The notes beneath the pieces are model-generated. The model was not told where the DNA came from. It was given only the letters and a program-made list of their open reading frames with translations, and made no database searches. The position numbers and the translations under genes were made by a program. Positions 1-7,486 of a DNA stretch of 11,348 nt are shown one piece after another (position 1 is the stretch's first letter; each line of letters opens with the position of its first letter). This stretch comes from Chloroflexota bacterium (lineage in GTDB: Bacteria > Chloroflexota > Dehalococcoidia > SM23-28-2 > RBG-16-64-32): NCBI GenBank assembly GCA_022563285.1, contig JADFNQ010000020.1, forward strand, positions 1-11,348, in the 5' to 3' direction.

Positions 1-242
1 GCTCGACGCCGCGGCGGGCTGGCGCGCGCATGATGGTGCGCACGGACGGCAGCTTCTGCGGGACGATCGGCGGCGGCTGCGGCGAGGCCGAGGTCTGGTC
101 GGAGGCGATGGAGGCCCACCGCGACGGCCGCGCCCGCCTGATACAGGTGGACCTGACCACCCCCACGGACGGGGAGGACAAGATCTGCGGCGGCGTCATG
201 GACGTCTTCGTCGAGCCCATCACGCCGTCGGACGTGGGCTAA
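1..242 (+). CDS. XdhC/CoxI-family protein, C-terminal part (5' end outside window)
   Basis: The reading frame is open from the left edge (codons from base 3) to TAA at 240-242. The residues before the first Met, Ser-Thr-Pro-Arg-Arg-Ala-Gly-Ala-Arg, fit the XdhC family, so the ATG at 30 is internal and the true start lies upstream. Visible motifs are 'GTIGGGCGEAEVW' and 'KICGGVMDVFVEP', the signature of the XdhC/CoxI N-terminal domain. Family members help insert or sulfurate the molybdenum cofactor of xanthine dehydrogenase or CO dehydrogenase-type hydroxylases. The protein ends straight after this domain, so it is the short form without the C-terminal Rossmann domain. The client enzyme is not in the window. 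The dehydrogenase start follows after 16 bases, so the two may be cotranscribed. Family assignment is firm; the exact role is inferred. Confidence 0.88.
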   Translation, partial: STPRRAGARMMVRTDGSFCGTIGGGCGEAEVWSEAMEAHRDGRARLIQVDLTTPTDGEDKICGGVMDVFVEPITPSDVG

Positions 243-258
243 CGGCGGCTCTCCCCGG

Positions 259-1293
259 ATGAAGGCCGTCACCTTCGAAGGCCCGTTCAACGTCGCGGTC
301 AGCGACGTCGACGATCCCACGATCCGGGAGCCGGGTGACGTCATCCTCAGAGTCACCTCCAGCGCCATCTGCGGCTCCGATCTCCACGCCTACAACGGCC
401 GCATCCCCACTCCCGTCAGCGGCTGGGTGATGGGCCACGAGTACGTGGGCGAGGTGGTGGAGGTGGGAGCTGATGTAGAGGGCCTGCGCCCCGGCGAGCG
501 AGTGGTAGGCGGCCCTTACGCCTCCTGTGGGGAGTGCTTCTACTGCCGGCGCAACTGGCCCAGCCAGTGCATGTACCAGCAGCACTTCGGCTACGGCATG
601 CTGCCCGGTGCGCAGGCGGAGTACCTGCGCGTGCCCTACGCCCGCACCACCCTGGAGAAGCTGCCGGACTCCCTTCCCGACGAAAGAGCGATCCTGGTGG
701 GCGACGTCCTCTCCACCGGCTACTTCGCCGTCGAGCGAGGAGAGGTCCGGGCCGGAGACGTTGTCGTGGTGGTGGGGTGCGGGCCCGTTGGGCTGTGCGC
801 CCAGATGTGCGCCCTGCTGTTCGAGCCGAAGGTCGTCATCGCCATCGATTCGGTGCCGGAGCGGCTGGAGATGGCGAGGAAAATCGGCGCCCTGCCCGTG
901 GATATGAGCGAAGGAGACCCCGGCGCGGTCATCCGCGAGCATACCGAGCGCCGCGGCGCCGACGTGGTCATTGAGGCGGTGGGTCATCAGGACGCGCTGC
1001 GTAGCTGCTTCCAGCACGTCCGCCCGGGGGGCGCCATCAGCGCCGTCGGCGTCTACTCGGAGGCGGAGTTCCCCTTCCCCATGTTCAAAGCGTACCTGCA
1101 CGATCTCACGTTCAGGATCGGCGCCTGTCCGGTGAAGAACTACCTGGCGAAGCTGCTGGACCTGATCGAGCGGGGGAAGCTGGATCCCACGGTTATCCTG
1201 ACCCACACGCTGCCCCTGGCGGAGGCGCCCCACGGCTACGATATCTTCGCCGGCCACAAGGACAGCTGCGTCAAGGTCCTGCTCAGGCCGTAG
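259..1293 (+). CDS. Zinc-dependent medium-chain alcohol dehydrogenase
   Basis: This 344-residue protein has full MDR-family length. The GroES-like catalytic domain comes first: Cys38 in 'AICGSD', the His60-Glu61 pair in 'GHE', and Asp149 in 'VGDVLSTGY' are the likely catalytic zinc ligands. Cys90, Cys93, Cys96 and Cys104 form the structural zinc lobe. A Rossmann nucleotide-binding motif follows at 172-177 (GCGPVG). An acidic residue at the end of the second strand (Asp196) favours NAD over NADP. It resembles the formaldehyde/threonine dehydrogenase-like branch of the family, but the sequence does not reveal the substrate. The ATG at 259 has no strong ribosome-binding site before it. It follows the XdhC-like gene by 16 bases and is separated by 46 bases from murT. 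Fold and cofactor are secure; the reaction is open. Confidence 0.93.
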   Translation: MKAVTFEGPFNVAVSDVDDPTIREPGDVILRVTSSAICGSDLHAYNGRIPTPVSGWVMGHEYVGEVVEVGADVEGLRPGERVVGGPYASCGECFYCRRNWPSQCMYQQHFGYGMLPGAQAEYLRVPYARTTLEKLPDSLPDERAILVGDVLSTGYFAVERGEVRAGDVVVVVGCGPVGLCAQMCALLFEPKVVIAIDSVPERLEMARKIGALPVDMSEGDPGAVIREHTERRGADVVIEAVGHQDALRSCFQHVRPGGAISAVGVYSEAEFPFPMFKAYLHDLTFRIGACPVKNYLAKLLDLIERGKLDPTVILTHTLPLAEAPHGYDIFAGHKDSCVKVLLRP

Positions 1294-1324
1294 GCCGACG
1301 CTGGCGGCTGTCCCGCTGAGAGCC

Positions 1325-1330
1325 GATAAT
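1325..1330 (+). promoter_or_regulatory. Candidate -10 element for murT (possible leaderless transcript)
   Basis: GATAAT matches the -10 consensus at five of six positions and ends nine bases before the murT ATG. A start seven bases downstream would fall at about 1337-1340, giving a leaderless or nearly leaderless message. This fits the lack of a Shine-Dalgarno sequence. No good -35 hexamer is seen 17 bases upstream (TGGCGG), so the call is tentative. Confidence 0.4.
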
Positions 1331-1339
1331 ACGTTTGCT

Positions 1340-2734
1340 ATGCGACGCATCGCCGCCATCGCCGCGGCCAAGGCAGCCGCCGCCCTGAGCCAGCGTCTCA
1401 AGGTGGGCGGCGGCACCGCCCTGCCCGGCCTGCTGGCCGAGCGCATCGACCCGGACATCGTGCCGGAGATGGCGCGGCGGCTGGGGCAGGGCAGCATCAT
1501 CGTCACCGGCACCAACGGCAAGACCACCACCGCGCGCCTGTTGCGGGGCATAGTCCGCGCCGCCGGGCTGGGGGTCGTGGCCAACCGCGCGGGGTCGAAC
1601 CTGATGCGGGGGATCGCGGCAGCGCTGGCGGAGGCGGCCAGGCTGGACGGCGGTTTTGCCGGAGCGAAGCGGCGGCTGGGCGTGTTCGAGGTGGACGAGG
1701 CGACTGTACCGGAAGCGGCGCGGGCCCTGAAGCCGAGGCTGGTGCTGTTCACCAACCTGTTTCGTGATCAGCTCGACCGTTACGGCGAGGTGGAGCACGT
1801 GGCGGCGCTCTGGCGCGACGCGGTGCGACAGCTGGACCGCTCGGCGACCGTGGTACTCAACGCCGACGACCCTTCGATCGCCGGCCTGGCGCAGGTCAGC
1901 CCGGGGCCGGTGCTGTTCTACGGCGTGGAGGACACCTCACGCGGGAGCGGCGGGCTGGAGCACGCCGCCGACGCCCGCTGGTGCCCCTCCTGTGGCTCCG
2001 AACTGGCCTACTCGACGGTCTTCTACGGGCACCTTGGTCACTGGAGCTGCCCCACGCACTGCCGCGTCGCCCGGCCCAGCGCCAGCGTGGTGGCCACCCG
2101 TGTGGAGCTGGACGCGGAGGGGACCAGTCTGGCGATCGCCCTGCCTGGTGGTGAGATCTCGGCGCCGCTGCCCCTGACGGGGCTCTACAACGCCTACAAC
2201 GCCCTCGCCGCCGTTGCCGCCGCCTCCGCCCTGGGCTTCGGCACGGGGGCGATCGCGCGGGGGCTAGGCTCCTTCACGGCCGCCTTCGGCCGCCAGGAGC
2301 GGATGAACGTGGGCGGGCGCCGGGTGCAGGTGATCCTGGCGAAGAACCCGGCCGGCCTGAACGAGGTGCTCCGCACCATTACCGCCGGCGGCGCTGACGT
2401 GGACGTTGCCCTGTTCCTCAACGATGATATCGCCGATGGACGCGACGTCTCCTGGATCTGGGACGTGGACTTCGACCTCCTGGCGGGGAAGGCGCGATCC
2501 CTGACTGTGTCGGGCAACCGGGCCTGGGACATGGCGCTGCGCCTTAAGTACGCGGGTCTGGACTCGCTGTCTCAGGTGGAGGAGGACGCGGCGGCCGCCC
2601 TGCGCCGGGCCCTGAGGGCCACGCCGGAGGACGGCCAGCTCTACGTGATCCCCACCTACACGGCGATGCTCCAGGTGCGGGAGCTGCTCGCCCGCTGGGC
2701 GCGGCGCCCCGCCTTCTGGGAGGCGGAGAAGTGA
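1340..2734 (+). CDS. murT: Lipid II isoglutaminyl synthase, MurT subunit
   Basis: This 464-residue Mur-ligase-like protein, with GatD, amidates the alpha-carboxyl of D-Glu in the lipid II stem peptide at the cytoplasmic face of the membrane. A Walker-type ATP loop is at 57-63 (GTNGKTT). The Mur ligase middle-domain motif 'FTNLFRDQLDRYGE' is at 137-150. A MurT-specific zinc-ribbon insertion contains Cys215, Cys218, Cys237 and Cys241. The motif 'DVSWIWDVDFD' in the C-terminal DUF1727-type domain supplies the aspartate expected to complete the MurT-GatD catalytic site. The second half of the ribbon reads Cys-Pro-Thr-His-Cys rather than the usual CxxC, so His240 or Cys241 could be the fourth ligand. 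The stop overlaps the GTG start of gatD, typical of this obligate pair. It is the first gene of an apparent five-gene envelope operon. Confidence 0.95.
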   Translation: MRRIAAIAAAKAAAALSQRLKVGGGTALPGLLAERIDPDIVPEMARRLGQGSIIVTGTNGKTTTARLLRGIVRAAGLGVVANRAGSNLMRGIAAALAEAARLDGGFAGAKRRLGVFEVDEATVPEAARALKPRLVLFTNLFRDQLDRYGEVEHVAALWRDAVRQLDRSATVVLNADDPSIAGLAQVSPGPVLFYGVEDTSRGSGGLEHAADARWCPSCGSELAYSTVFYGHLGHWSCPTHCRVARPSASVVATRVELDAEGTSLAIALPGGEISAPLPLTGLYNAYNALAAVAAASALGFGTGAIARGLGSFTAAFGRQERMNVGGRRVQVILAKNPAGLNEVLRTITAGGADVDVALFLNDDIADGRDVSWIWDVDFDLLAGKARSLTVSGNRAWDMALRLKYAGLDSLSQVEEDAAAALRRALRATPEDGQLYVIPTYTAMLQVRELLARWARRPAFWEAEK

Positions 2735-3483
2735 CGCTCAAGTTGCGCTTGGCCCATCTCTATCCCAAGCTGATGAACATCTACGGGGACCGCGGCAACA
2801 TCCTCTGCCTGGAGCGTCGTTGCCGGGAGCGGGGTATCGCCTTTGAGCTGACGGAGCTGGGGCTGGGGGAGAAGCTGAAGCCCAAAGATTACGACCTGGT
2901 CTTCATCGGTGGGGCGCAGGATCGCGAGCAGCGTCGCGTCGCCGAGGACCTGGCGAAGGTGAAGGGGAAGGCGATCCGGGAGGCGGCGGCGAAAGGCGTG
3001 GTGATCCTGGCCGTATGCGGCGGCTACCAGCTCCTCGGTCGTCACTACCGCATCGCTGAGGGCGAGGAGCTGCCGGGGGTGGGCGTGTTCGGCCTGTGGA
3101 CGGAGCATCCGGGGCCGGGCGCCAAGCGATTCATCGGCAACGTGGTGGTGGAGTGGGCGGGCGGCACCCTGGTGGGCTTCGAGAACCACGGCGGCCGCAC
3201 CCATCTGGACGCGGGCGTGGAGCCGCTGGGGCGTGTGGTCGCGGGGTTCGGCAACAACGGCGATGACGGCGGCGAGGGCGCCGTGTGCGGGAACGCATAC
3301 GGGACATATCTTCACGGCTCCCTCCTGCCCAAGAACCCCCGCTTCGCGGACCACCTCATCGAGACCGCCCTGCGACGGCGCTACAAGTATCTGGAGATGG
3401 CGCCCCTTGACGACCGCGTGGAGGAGATGGCGCACGCCGCTGCCGTGCGCCTAGCCACCCGTCGCGGTATCATCTCAGTTTAG
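2731..3483 (+). CDS. gatD: Lipid II isoglutaminyl synthase, glutamine amidotransferase subunit GatD
   Basis: This 250-residue class I (triad-type) glutamine amidotransferase supplies ammonia from glutamine to MurT. The nucleophile is Cys96 in 'AVCGGYQLLG' and the catalytic histidine is His195 in 'GTYLHGSLLPKNP'. The N-terminal 'LYPKLMNIYGDRGN' block is typical of the CobB/CobQ-like GatD family. The GTG start overlaps the murT stop (GTGA), and a GGAGG ribosome site lies at 2719-2723, which supports this start over internal ones. CobQ/CobB amidotransferases share the fold, but those proteins have an extra N-terminal synthetase domain that is absent here, and the MurT neighbour settles the assignment. 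The stop codon TAG overlaps the AGGAGG site used by the next gene, which suggests translational linkage. Confidence 0.95.
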   Translation: MTLKLRLAHLYPKLMNIYGDRGNILCLERRCRERGIAFELTELGLGEKLKPKDYDLVFIGGAQDREQRRVAEDLAKVKGKAIREAAAKGVVILAVCGGYQLLGRHYRIAEGEELPGVGVFGLWTEHPGPGAKRFIGNVVVEWAGGTLVGFENHGGRTHLDAGVEPLGRVVAGFGNNGDDGGEGAVCGNAYGTYLHGSLLPKNPRFADHLIETALRRRYKYLEMAPLDDRVEEMAHAAAVRLATRRGIISV

Positions 3484-3501
3484 GAGGAAGCCCCTTCGCT
3501 A

Positions 3502-4197
3502 ATGGCTGAAGACATGCAGGCCTCCGGTCCGGCGGAGGTAGACGAGGCGCCGCAGCAGCGGCGGGTCTGGCGCGGCCCCTGGCGGAGCGTGATATTCCCG
3601 CTGCTGGTGGTCAGCGCCATCGCCGCCGTCATCTGGTGGCTGGAGTACCGGCCCGATGCGGAGACCTCCGTCTACGATGCCCGCTTCGGGCCCGTGGCGA
3701 TGCCGGTGGAGATGGTTCCGCCGGGGATGAGCGTGGAGGCGAGAGAGGGGAGCCTGGCCCCGGACTACCTGCTGAAGACGCTGGACGGCGGCGAGATACG
3801 CTTCAGCGACCTTCGCGGCAAGGCCGTGATCGTGAACCTGTGGGCTACTTGGTGCGGCCCTTGCCGTAAGGAGATGCCCCAGTTCGTGGCTGCTTATGAC
3901 CGCTATCGGGAGGAAGGGCTGGAGATCATCGCCGTGAACGTTCAGGAGAGCCCGTCCGTCATCCAGCCTTTTGTGGACGACTTTGGTATGGACTTCCCGG
4001 TGGCGCTGGACAAGCGCGGCGCCGTATCGGACAAGTATCGCATCTTAGGTCTGCCCATGACCTACTTTATCGACCGGCAGGGCGTCATCCGCGACGTCTT
4101 CCAGGGCCCCTTCCTGGAGCGGCTTCAGGGAACGCAGGTGCAGGGCGCCATAGAGCAGGACGAGCTGACCCAGCGCATCGAGGAGATCCTGGAGTAG
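3502..4197 (+). CDS. Membrane-anchored TlpA/ResA-family thiol-disulfide oxidoreductase
   Basis: This 231-residue protein has a short charged cytoplasmic N-terminus. One uncleaved signal-anchor helix is at about 29-47, followed by a linker and an extracytoplasmic thioredoxin fold at about 80-231. The redox motif WCGPC is at 117-121, the strand 'VIVNLWATWCGPC' is typical of TlpA/ResA, and the cis-proline is Pro185 in 'LGLPMTYFID'. ResA-type proteins reduce the CXXCH cysteines of apocytochrome c outside the membrane. The resB start three bases downstream makes that role likely here, though general TlpA functions remain possible. AGGAGG at 3482-3487 lies 14 bases before the ATG, a rather long spacing. 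The gene is inside the murT-lgt operon. resA would be a fair symbol if the role were shown. Confidence 0.92.
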   Translation: MAEDMQASGPAEVDEAPQQRRVWRGPWRSVIFPLLVVSAIAAVIWWLEYRPDAETSVYDARFGPVAMPVEMVPPGMSVEAREGSLAPDYLLKTLDGGEIRFSDLRGKAVIVNLWATWCGPCRKEMPQFVAAYDRYREEGLEIIAVNVQESPSVIQPFVDDFGMDFPVALDKRGAVSDKYRILGLPMTYFIDRQGVIRDVFQGPFLERLQGTQVQGAIEQDELTQRIEEILE

Positions 4198-4200
4198 ACG

Positions 4201-5958
4201 GTGGCGGAGCAGAGCGCCCTCAGGAGCGCCGGTTGGCTGCGGACGGTGCGCGCCCTTGACCCGTTCCGGGCCACCTGGCGGCTGTTCACCAACGTCCGCT
4301 GGGCCATAGGCATTATCAGCTTCATGGTGCTGGCCAGCCTGATGGGCGTGCTGCTGCCCCAGGTGCCGTCCAACGTGCGCGGGGACGGGGCGGCGGAGGC
4401 GCAGTGGCTCGCCTCGCAGGGGGAGCGGTTCGGCTTCGCGACCGACGTGATGGACAGGGTCGGCCTGTTCGATATTTTCCACGCCGTCTGGTTCGTCTAC
4501 GCGCTCGGCCTTCTCGTCGTCTCCATAACCGTCTGCACAGCCAGCCGCCTGCCGCCCATCTGGCGCGCCGTGTCCCGCCCCCGGAAACGTGTGAACGACG
4601 CCTACTTCGCCAGCGCCCGGTATCGCTTTAACTATGCGACGCCGACCGCCGGCTCCCGTCTGGAGTCGGGGCTGCGGCGCCAGCGCTACGCCGTCGAGCG
4701 CTACCAGGAAGGCGAGACGACGTACCTGTTCGCCGACCGGTTCCAGTTCGCTCAGTTGGCCACTTTCGTGTCGCATCTCGCCATCATCATCTTCCTGGCG
4801 GCGGCGCTGGTGAGCCGGTTCAGCGGCTTCTCCAACGGGCTGATGATCGCCGAAGGCACCACCGGGCCGGTGTTCCCGCTGACTCACTCTAACCAGATGC
4901 AGGTGGAGCTGGTGGACGCGGTCGGGCGCTTCTCGCCCGAGGGGCAGCCGCTGGAGTACAGCTCTCAGCTGGTGATCTACCAGGGAGGCGAGGAGGTGAA
5001 GCGCTGCACCACAACCGTCAACTCGCCTTGCAGCTACAACGGCTACCGCTTTCACCAGGCCGCTTACTTCGGCTTCGGGGCGGACGTGCAGGTGCGGGAT
5101 CTGGCCAGCGGCAACGTGATCTACCGGGAGACGATGAGCCTTTCGGACACGCTGCCGTCTCCTCACGTCATCGTCCGGGACGGAGGCGGGAATGTGCTGC
5201 TGGACGAAGCGCTGGTGCTAACCGACATCCTGAGCACGGACGAGTTCGTCTACTACGGCAGGCTGGTCACCCTGCCGGACGGGCGGGTGCTTACCATGGG
5301 CGCGCGGAGGGGGGCAGAGAGCGAGCGCTGGCAGCTCGCCGTGTTTGAGCCGGGTGAGGGGGAGGAGGCGGTCAGGCTGGTGCTATCGGAGGGGGAGGCC
5401 GCCTCGGCCGCCGGGCTGGAGTTCGTCTACGCCGGCCTGCAGGCGATTCCCGCCGCTTTCGTGTCCGACTTGCCCCTGCCGCCGGACGTCCCTGCGGGGG
5501 ACGGGGCCAGGCAGGTGCTCGTTGAGATGAGCAACGTTGTGTACGGGACCGGCACCGCCTCTGAAGGCACCGCAGTGGTACCGGCGACAGGTGACGGCCC
5601 GCCGGAGCTGACGATCGTGGGCCTCCAGCCGCGGGCGCAGAGTCTGCGCCCGGGCGAGAGCGTTCAGATAGGGGGTTACGAGTATTCGTTCCTGGGCCAG
5701 CGGGAGTTCGCGGGCATCCAGGTGAGGAAGGACAGGAGCGATTACCTGATCTGGCTGGGCAGCGCCCTGCTCATAGGGGGGCTGCTGGTGACGTTCTGGG
5801 TGCCGCGACGGCGGCTATGGGCTAAAATAACACCGGCCCGCACCTACCTCGCCGGTCAGGCCGGTCACCTGGTCAGGTTTGACAGTGAACTGGCGGACAT
5901 CGCGCGGCGGGAGGGTGCGAAACTCGACGAGGCGGAGGGCCAGGGAGAGGATGATTAG
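4201..5958 (+). CDS. resB: Cytochrome c biogenesis protein ResB (Ccs1/CcsB family)
   Basis: This 585-residue membrane protein is the ResB half of the System II haem-delivery and cytochrome c synthetase complex. Hydrophobic segments lie near 35-55, 92-113, 187-208 and 516-535. A large extracytoplasmic domain sits between the third and fourth, as in the family. Family-like features are 'VGLFDIFHAVWF' before the second helix, His192 in the third, and the block 'VNSPCSYNGYRFHQAAYF', which corresponds to the usual 'VN-P-L-xx-GY-F-Q' stretch. Cys269 and Cys277 flank this block and might form a disulfide, which is inference. The GTG start lies three bases after the thioredoxin stop. The 3' end overlaps lgt by eight bases. 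The partner CcsA/ResC, which normally carries the WWD haem motif, is not encoded in this window. Confidence 0.93.
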   Translation: MAEQSALRSAGWLRTVRALDPFRATWRLFTNVRWAIGIISFMVLASLMGVLLPQVPSNVRGDGAAEAQWLASQGERFGFATDVMDRVGLFDIFHAVWFVYALGLLVVSITVCTASRLPPIWRAVSRPRKRVNDAYFASARYRFNYATPTAGSRLESGLRRQRYAVERYQEGETTYLFADRFQFAQLATFVSHLAIIIFLAAALVSRFSGFSNGLMIAEGTTGPVFPLTHSNQMQVELVDAVGRFSPEGQPLEYSSQLVIYQGGEEVKRCTTTVNSPCSYNGYRFHQAAYFGFGADVQVRDLASGNVIYRETMSLSDTLPSPHVIVRDGGGNVLLDEALVLTDILSTDEFVYYGRLVTLPDGRVLTMGARRGAESERWQLAVFEPGEGEEAVRLVLSEGEAASAAGLEFVYAGLQAIPAAFVSDLPLPPDVPAGDGARQVLVEMSNVVYGTGTASEGTAVVPATGDGPPELTIVGLQPRAQSLRPGESVQIGGYEYSFLGQREFAGIQVRKDRSDYLIWLGSALLIGGLLVTFWVPRRRLWAKITPARTYLAGQAGHLVRFDSELADIARREGAKLDEAEGQGEDD

Positions 5959-6835
5959 TACGGTCCTGCTGACGATCAAGATCGGTATTGACCCCACCAT
6001 CTTTGATGTGATCGGGGTGGAGGTTACCTGGCACGGTCTGTTTACGGCGCTCGCCGTGGTGGCGGGCGTGACTATCGCAGCCGCTCTGGGGAGGCGGGCC
6101 GGTATTGGTGAGGACTCCATCTATAACCTTGCCCTGGCGCTGGTCATCGGCGGCATCATCGGCGCCCGCGGTCTATTCGTCATCGAGGAGTGGTCGCTGT
6201 TCAAGGACGACCTCGGTGATATCTTCGCCCTAAACACCGGCGGCGTCTCCGTCTATGGGGCGCTGATCGGGGGCACTGTCGGGGGTTGGAGCTACGCCGT
6301 CCTTGCGAAGCTGCCGAACATCCCGAAGGTGGCGGACATCGCCGTCATCGGCGCGATCCTGGGCATGGCCGTGGGCCGCATCGGCGACGTCATAAACGGT
6401 GAGCACTTCGCGGAGACGACCAGCCTACCCTGGGGCTTCCTCTACACCGATGCGGATAGCCCCAGCGTTCTGGCCGGCTTTGTGGATGCTCAGCATCCGG
6501 CGGTGGCGTACGAGCTCCTGGGCGACCTGGCGATCTTCGCAGTCCTTCTGCTGATCTACCAGCGGCTGGGACGAAGCGGGGTGACGTTCTTCTCCTGGAT
6601 GCTGCTGTACGGCATCCTGCGGCTGGGACTGAGCTTCCTTCGTCTGGACGACATCGTCTGGCTGGGGCTGCGCACGGCCCAGCTGATAGCCATCGTCAGC
6701 CTGGCCCTGGCCCTGCCGGCCATCATCTATCTGCTGCGCACCCCGCCTCAAGAGGCGCGTATGAGCCGCGCCGAACGGAGGCGTGCGATAAGGGGGGAGG
6801 AGGGAGTAGGAGGGGAGCCCTCACAGGGGGCATAG
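5951..6835 (+). CDS. lgt: Prolipoprotein diacylglyceryl transferase
   Basis: This 294-residue polytopic membrane enzyme transfers diacylglycerol from phosphatidylglycerol to the lipobox cysteine of prolipoproteins. The ATG at 5951 is chosen because it is preceded by a GGAG-type site inside the end of resB and begins where homology starts; the frame is open further upstream, but those residues are unlike Lgt. Motifs in order are 'TWHGLF' (27-31), 'GGVSVYGALIGG' (97-108), 'GRIGDVINGEHF' (142-153), 'LPWGFLY' and 'HPAVAYE'. Arg143 of the Lgt signature is present. Three sites that are functionally important in E. coli Lgt differ: Tyr26, His103 and Asn146 appear as His28, Tyr102 and Asp146. I believe similar variants occur in related Chloroflexota proteins. 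The C-terminus is a charged cytoplasmic tail. It ends the operon that starts with murT. Confidence 0.94.
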   Translation: MISTVLLTIKIGIDPTIFDVIGVEVTWHGLFTALAVVAGVTIAAALGRRAGIGEDSIYNLALALVIGGIIGARGLFVIEEWSLFKDDLGDIFALNTGGVSVYGALIGGTVGGWSYAVLAKLPNIPKVADIAVIGAILGMAVGRIGDVINGEHFAETTSLPWGFLYTDADSPSVLAGFVDAQHPAVAYELLGDLAIFAVLLLIYQRLGRSGVTFFSWMLLYGILRLGLSFLRLDDIVWLGLRTAQLIAIVSLALALPAIIYLLRTPPQEARMSRAERRRAIRGEEGVGGEPSQGA

Positions 6836-7087
6836 GGGCGCGCCCGAAGTTCTGGCCCATAGCCTTTCCTGGCAGTGACCCGCTTGTTGGCGCTACTGCT
6901 CGTGCAGTGGCCCCGGGTGGCTGTCTCCGTTCGCCGGGCAGTGCGTCAAATAGGAAGTATAGATGTAGTCGATGCGGACGGGAGAAAATAGCGGTGATTT
7001 CTTTCCATTTACGTCTTCCCAACCTAGAAGTTCAGTGGTAGTATAGGGTTGCGATTATCTTAAAACCAGAATCGTACTGCTATCGAT
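6836..7087 (+). other. Non-coding gap between lgt and the winged-helix gene
   Basis: These 252 bases hold no ORF that I can support. The first 110 bases are GC-rich. From about 6945 the composition shifts to AT-richer sequence with short A and T runs, as expected for a promoter region. TAGTAT at 7039-7044 is a weak -10 candidate without a convincing -35. The palindrome GGGCGCGCCC next to the lgt stop has no loop and no T run, so it is not a credible terminator. I see no tRNA, CRISPR or insertion-sequence features. Confidence 0.5.
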
Positions 7088-7408
7088 ATGGTAATAGAGA
7101 ATCACTGGTATCTAGTTTCTAGCCACGGCTCGATCCTTTTCTACATCGCCGTCTACCCGGACTGCACGATCAAGGAGATCGCGGAGGCGATGTCTCTGAC
7201 CCGGCGTACCGTCTGGGGCGTCATCGGTAACCTGAGGCGAGAGGGGATGCTGCACGTCCGCAAGGAGGGTCGCCGCCACCACTACTCGGTGAACATGGAT
7301 GGCCCCTTCAAGCACCCGGTGCTGAACGGGCTCAGTCTGCGCCTCGTCCTGGGCAAAATGGTAGAGCAGACCTCTCGCGTGCCAGAGGCCGTCCGCCGCA
7401 CCGCCTAG
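7088..7408 (+). CDS. Small winged helix-turn-helix transcriptional regulator (MarR/ArsR-like)
   Basis: This 106-residue protein is nearly all DNA-binding domain. 'HGSILFYIAVYPDCTIKEIAEAMSLTRRTVWGVIGNL' covers a first helix, then a helix-turn-helix (about 28-54) whose recognition helix is 'TRRTVWGVIGNLRREG'. A wing follows with 'HVRKEGRRHHYSVN' at about 57-70. There is no ligand-binding domain and no cysteine pair for metal sensing (the only Cys is in 'YPDCTIKE'). An in-frame stop at 7061-7063 and no other start codon before 7088 support this ATG. No Shine-Dalgarno sequence is seen, so the message may be leaderless. Its target is unknown. It lies just upstream of the SAM-riboswitch transcription unit, so local regulation is possible but unproven. 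Confidence 0.82.
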   Translation: MVIENHWYLVSSHGSILFYIAVYPDCTIKEIAEAMSLTRRTVWGVIGNLRREGMLHVRKEGRRHHYSVNMDGPFKHPVLNGLSLRLVLGKMVEQTSRVPEAVRRTA

Positions 7409-7425
7409 CGTCGCGTCGGTGGCGG
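7393..7425 (+). terminator. Hairpin overlapping the regulator stop codon, possible weak terminator
   Basis: CCGCC (7393-7397) and ACCG (7400-7403) pair with CGGT (7417-7420) and GGCGG (7421-7425), leaving a two-base bulge. Only CTTCT follows, with no real T tract, so intrinsic termination would be inefficient. It sits between the regulator and the promoter of the next unit, where a terminator would make sense. Confidence 0.35.
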
Positions 7426-7432
7426 CTTCTCG

Positions 7433-7462
7433 TTGACACTACGTTTATCCCTGTGCTAGCAT
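7433..7462 (+). promoter_or_regulatory. Sigma-70-type promoter for the SAM-riboswitch operon
   Basis: TTGACA (7433-7438) is a perfect -35. It is separated by 18 bases from TAGCAT (7457-7462), a 4/6 -10 preceded by TGC, i.e. an extended -10. Transcription would start near 7469, about 20 bases before the riboswitch, exactly where a promoter is needed. Confidence 0.75.
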
Positions 7463-7486
7463 CCCATCGAACAATTGAATAGACTT

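Noticed and set aside
220..1755. A 511-codon open frame on the minus strand
   Set aside because: It lies entirely opposite the alcohol dehydrogenase and murT genes, shows low-complexity Ala/Arg/Pro/His-rich sequence and no family motifs. It is a GC-driven shadow.
2656..3435. A 259-codon minus-strand open frame
   Set aside because: It is the shadow of gatD and the end of murT; no motif supports it.
4045..5166. A 373-codon minus-strand open frame
   Set aside because: It is antisense to the thioredoxin and resB genes, which have clear domain evidence. The antisense product is Arg/Gly/His-rich with no recognisable fold.
6836..6846. The palindrome after lgt as a terminator
   Set aside because: GGGCGCGCCC has no room for a loop, and no T tract follows.
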